Source of the DNA: an uncultured Lachnospiraceae bacterium
GTDB taxonomy: Bacteria > Bacillota > Clostridia > Lachnospirales > Lachnospiraceae
DNA length: 7,419 nt
Reading direction: 5' to 3'
Assembly (NCBI GenBank): GCA_910579865.1
Contig: CAJTXA010000053.1
Span: 1 to 7,419 of the forward strand
Both the position numbers and the translations under genes were made by a program. Below, piece by piece: positions 5,719-7,419 of this stretch (the stretch's first letter is position 1; every line of letters starts with the position of its first letter). The notes beneath the pieces were generated by a model. That model was not told the origin of the DNA. It searched no databases and saw only the letters and a list, made by a program, of their open reading frames with translations.

Positions 5719-5958
5719 TTACCACAGTTCTAACGAATCCTCCGCATCCACCCACATCTGCATATTTCCTTCAAGATACAATCTTACATATTCAAGAGGT
5801 TCGTCTATTGCCAGAGCATTTAAGGCACATTCAGAGCAGGGAGTAATTTCCAACCCTTCTTCCGCTTTATTGCAGTCTATCCGTAAAAAGTAGCCTGCAT
5901 AAGTATAGATGTCAATGCTGTTATGGTGGATATTGTATGTTGCGTAAACCATATTCAT
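5719..5958 (-). CDS. DUF6061-like small protein, 79 aa
   Basis: The minus-strand frame is open from 5994, but the ATG at 5958-5956 is the better start because AAAAGAGGA lies eight bases before it. The protein begins MNMVYATYNIHHNSIDIYTY and continues with FLRIDCNKAEEGLEITPCSECAL. An acidic end contains LEYVRLYLEGNMQMW. The pattern of an ATYN strand, a short variable hairpin, RIDC, and a PLEYxxLxLEG helix is like the DUF6061 family, small proteins of unknown role common in clostridial mobile elements. A CSEC pair could bind metal or form a disulphide, but this is not a family hallmark that I know. There is no membrane segment or signal. It is convergent with the exporter and separated by a terminator, so it is a separate unit. 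Confidence 0.65.
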   Translation of the reverse strand: MNMVYATYNIHHNSIDIYTYAGYFLRIDCNKAEEGLEITPCSECALNALAIDEPLEYVRLYLEGNMQMWVDAEDSLELW

Positions 5959-6003
5959 TTTATCTGTCCTCTTTTCATTATTTTTTGAAGGCATTTCAAT
6001 CAG

Positions 6004-6034
6004 TTCACAATTCCCGTATGTTTTGTGTTATAAT
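6004..6034 (+). promoter_or_regulatory. Likely promoter of the methyltransferase transcript
   Basis: TGTTATAAT contains a perfect -10 (TATAAT, 6029-6034) with a TG extension. A weak TTCACA (6004-6009) lies upstream with a 19-base spacer, so the extended -10 probably carries most of the activity. The start would be near 6041, just before the TTTCCCT dyad and about 150-200 bases before the methyltransferase. Confidence 0.5.
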
Positions 6035-6050
6035 GTTTTATGTGATTTTG

Positions 6051-6127
6051 TTTCCCTCATTTTTTCCCTTATCAGGGTTCGTAATGCCCTGTGGGAAGAT
6101 ATAACACAAGGGAAACTTTAAGGGAAA
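6051..6127. repeat. Dyad of repeated TTTCCCT / AGGGAAA boxes
   Basis: Two TTTCCCT boxes (6051-6057, 6063-6069) face two AGGGAAA boxes (6109-6115, 6121-6127), each pair with a 12-base period. The right pair is a tandem 12-bp repeat (AAGGGAAACTTT, AAGGGAAAGTTC). In the centre CAGGG (6073-6077) pairs with CCCTG (6087-6091), and TTCCC (6064-6068) can pair with GGGAA (6093-6097). A fifth box, TTTCCCTT, lies at 6199-6206. In RNA this would be a nested stem; in DNA it could be a protein-binding array. Confidence 0.6.
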
Positions 6128-6245
6128 GTTCACCTGCGATAAATTTAGTGTTTTCAAGGGTTGGCGAAAATTTTAATAACAAAATATAATGACTAATATT
6201 TCCCTTAAAAATCATCAAATTACAATCGGAATTTGGGAAAATGAC

Positions 6246-6851
6246 ATGAATAAAAAAACAGAAGAATCAAGAATTGCGTACAATAAAATAGCATTTGAGT
6301 ATGATACGTCAAGAGAAGGACAATATACCAGATTTCATATTAACGAGCTATCTAATATGATAGATTTGAGCGAAGGTGATATCGTTCTTGATGTTGCATG
6401 TGGAAATGGAACTCTATTGAGGGAATTATCAAAAAAAGCAAAAATACAAGCAAATGGAATAGATGTATCAGAAAACATGATTCATGCCGCAAAAATGCGT
6501 TATCCTAATATGAATTTTGAGGTAAAGTCTTGTTATCCACTTGAATGGAAAGATGAAAGTATTGATATTATAACGATATGTTGCGCATTTCATCATTTTG
6601 ATAATCCACAAGGATTTGTAAATGAGTGTAAAAGGATTTTAAAGAGAAACGGTACAGTGTATATAGCTGACCCTAACTTTGGAACTGTACTTAGATTTTT
6701 TGCAAATAAATTTTGGTTTCCCTTATCAAAAAGTGGAGATGTGAGGGTATACAGTCCAAAAGAGTTAGAGAAATTTTTTTATAATTCTGGATTTAAAACT
6801 GTACAGGTTTATAGAAAAGATAAAGGATTGTTTCTTAAAGCTAAAAAGTAA
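6246..6851 (+). CDS. Class I SAM-dependent methyltransferase, about 201 aa
   Basis: The protein has the Rossmann-type fold of small-molecule and RNA methyltransferases, using S-adenosylmethionine. Numbered from ATG 6246, motif I is VLDVACGNG (47-55), the acidic residue that binds the SAM ribose is Asp73 in GIDVSENMI, and the post-I and IV region reads CAFHHFDNPQGFVNECKRIL (from about 113). Strand VYIADPNFGT follows. It is Methyltransf_11-like. I prefer 6246 because MNKKTEESRIAYNKIAFEYD is the usual beginning of the family; an in-frame ATG at 6189 would add 19 residues. Neither start has a good ribosome binding site, so weak or regulated translation is likely. The end (FLKAKK) looks natural. 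The gene is much richer in A and T than the IS91 piece beside it, suggesting separate acquisition. The methylated substrate cannot be read from the sequence. Confidence 0.8.
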   Translation: MNKKTEESRIAYNKIAFEYDTSREGQYTRFHINELSNMIDLSEGDIVLDVACGNGTLLRELSKKAKIQANGIDVSENMIHAAKMRYPNMNFEVKSCYPLEWKDESIDIITICCAFHHFDNPQGFVNECKRILKRNGTVYIADPNFGTVLRFFANKFWFPLSKSGDVRVYSPKELEKFFYNSGFKTVQVYRKDKGLFLKAKK

Positions 6852-6872
6852 TTACAAATTCTTTAGGTTACA

Positions 6873-6946
6873 ATCGATGATGGGGTAAACGAAAAAGCAG
6901 TTTTGACATTGCAGGGAACTGCCCCTTCGTTTACACCATTTTCGAT
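6873..6946. repeat. 74-nt imperfect dyad with 30-nt arms
   Basis: Arms 6873-6902 and 6917-6946 have equal length and 24 of 30 positions complementary, enclosing a 14-base loop. Perfect blocks are ATCGA, ATGG, GTAAACGAA and GCAGTT, with an AAA/CCC internal mismatch between the last two. It lies 21 bases after the methyltransferase stop. It may terminate that gene, though no T tract follows, or be part of the insertion element end on the right. Confidence 0.65.
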
Positions 6947-7020
6947 TTGGCCTAATTGAACAAAGTGAGCGTCTGAGTAGCCAGTATTTATGGGCTTTTA
7001 ATCCGTCTGCTCCTATTCTT

Positions 7021-7061
7021 GATTATACCGGATAATCAGGGAAAATGCTATGCTTTTTCCC
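7021..7061. repeat. Two adjacent short hairpins
   Basis: GATTAT (7021-7026) pairs with ATAATC (7032-7037) around ACCGG. One base later GGGAAAA (7039-7045) pairs with TTTTCCC (7055-7061) around a nine-base loop. Both are perfect. They lie in the non-coding stretch 6852-7134, which contains no gene that I can see. Confidence 0.45.
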
Positions 7062-7088
7062 ACTCCTTTAGTGATAGGCATGACTTTA

Positions 7089-7109
7089 AAGCCTTTGTGT
7101 GAAAGGCTT
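7089..7109 (-). terminator. Hairpin downstream of the IS91-type transposase
   Basis: AAGCCTTT (7089-7096) pairs perfectly with AAAGGCTT (7102-7109) around a five-base loop. It lies 25 bases beyond the transposase stop in the direction of its transcription, followed on that strand by TAAAGTC. It could be a terminator or the subterminal hairpin known near the ends of IS91-family elements. The T tract is poor. Confidence 0.5.
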
Positions 7110-7134
7110 GCGAAAAAGTATAGGATCCCTTTCG

Positions 7135-7419
7135 TTAACAGCGTTGCGGTATCCGTACCTGTGGTTTCCCAAGGCGTCCTCCGCATGCTTTACATATGCA
7201 AACCTTGATCCCGTAAAGATGTTCCAAAATCTCAGGCATTGCCATATCCTTTAGCTTTGAAAGGTATTTCCGGCATCCTAGAAGGTTGCGGCACAGAGCA
7301 AGCTGTTTATTTTTCGTCCTGGAGCACAGGAGCCCATAATGCCGGATCCGAACAAAACGTTTTGGCGGTACATGCATCAGAAATCTCCGGATGAACTCCA
7401 CACCGGACAGTGTGAATTC
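7135..7419 (-). CDS. IS91-family transposase, C-terminal part (runs off the window)
   Basis: The minus-strand frame is open to the window edge, so only the last 94 residues are present. The sequence FTLSGVEFIRRFLMHVPPKR followed by FVRIRHYGLL is the hallmark C-terminal part of the Y2 (HUH, rolling-circle) transposases of the IS91/IS801 group. After it come KYLSKLKDM and a CICKACGG motif that looks like half of a zinc ribbon. The two catalytic tyrosines and the HUH motif would lie to the right of the window. The stop at 7135 is close to the usual family end, so the 3' end may be intact. A hairpin lies just beyond it. IS91 elements move by one-ended rolling-circle transposition and can carry neighbouring DNA, which makes the adjacent methyltransferase a candidate passenger. 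Confidence 0.8.
   Translation of the reverse strand, partial: EFTLSGVEFIRRFLMHVPPKRFVRIRHYGLLCSRTKNKQLALCRNLLGCRKYLSKLKDMAMPEILEHLYGIKVCICKACGGRLGKPQVRIPQRC

Noticed and set aside
6033..6104. Hydrophobic 23-codon frame (ATG 6033) as a leader peptide for the methyltransferase
   Set aside because: Its ATG lies inside the -10 box of the predicted promoter and so would not be transcribed from it, and there is no ribosome binding site.
6063..6728. Identical 12-mer TTTCCCTTATCA at 6063-6074 and 6717-6728
   Set aside because: One shared 12-mer is expected by chance in a window of this size, and the second copy lies in the methyltransferase coding region.
6873..6946. Integron attC site
   Set aside because: The arms have equal length with no extrahelical bases, and convincing R'/R'' core boxes are not present.
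7414..7419. GAATTC at the exact right edge
   Set aside because: It is a restriction site that might reflect a cloned fragment, but it is also in frame in the transposase and can be chance.
1..7419. CRISPR array, tRNA, rRNA, riboswitch or toxin-antitoxin pair
   Set aside because: I looked for repeat-spacer periodicity, cloverleaf stems and typical small gene pairs and saw none that hold up.

Overview
The window looks like accessory DNA from a gut-type Firmicute of the class Clostridia. The base composition is low to moderate in GC. Genes have AAGGAG/GGAGG-type ribosome binding sites and TTGACA/TATAAT-type promoters. Several protein fragments are of kinds carried by Tn916-like and other clostridial conjugative or mobilizable elements. 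No core housekeeping gene is visible. I read it as a layered, mostly decayed integrative element that still carries a few intact cargo genes. Family assignments are from memory of the families; no search was run.

Left part (1-1400): a divergent promoter at the edge points to a gene leaving the window to the left. A packed row of broken element genes follows. The N-terminus of a serine recombinase is fused in frame to an internally deleted sigma-like regulator. Next come the first 42-43 codons of a Tn916 ORF8-like regulator, joined at about 633 to the C-terminal part of a DDE transposase. An intact 77-aa Cro/C1-type regulator with its own good promoter ends this section.

Centre-left (1400-3400): a second intact regulator joins an XRE helix-turn-helix domain to two membrane helices and a soluble tail. 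It sits behind a TAAGCGTT dyad and is closed by a strong hairpin terminator. The 3' part of a MobA/MobL-type relaxase gene follows, inactivated by truncation, a frameshift near 2480 and an in-frame TGA at 3122.

Centre (3400-5710): the best-preserved and most interesting unit. A strong promoter (TTGACA, 17 bp, TATTTT) drives a leader of about 350 nt. The leader holds an early stem, a terminator-like hairpin with a T tract, a 23-codon peptide behind a near-perfect Shine-Dalgarno, and long complementary segments. One segment can pair either with the peptide's coding region or with the ribosome binding site of the next gene. That gene encodes a complete 564-aa ABC exporter (six membrane helices plus nucleotide-binding domain). 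The layout fits leader-peptide attenuation of a drug or peptide exporter. A large bidirectional terminator closes the unit.

Right part (5710-7419): a small DUF6061-like gene reads leftward. A dyad built of repeated TTTCCCT/AGGGAAA boxes follows, then a low-GC class I SAM-dependent methyltransferase. After it come a 74-nt dyad with 30-nt arms, three smaller hairpins, and the C-terminal end of an IS91-type transposase reading leftward in from beyond the right edge.
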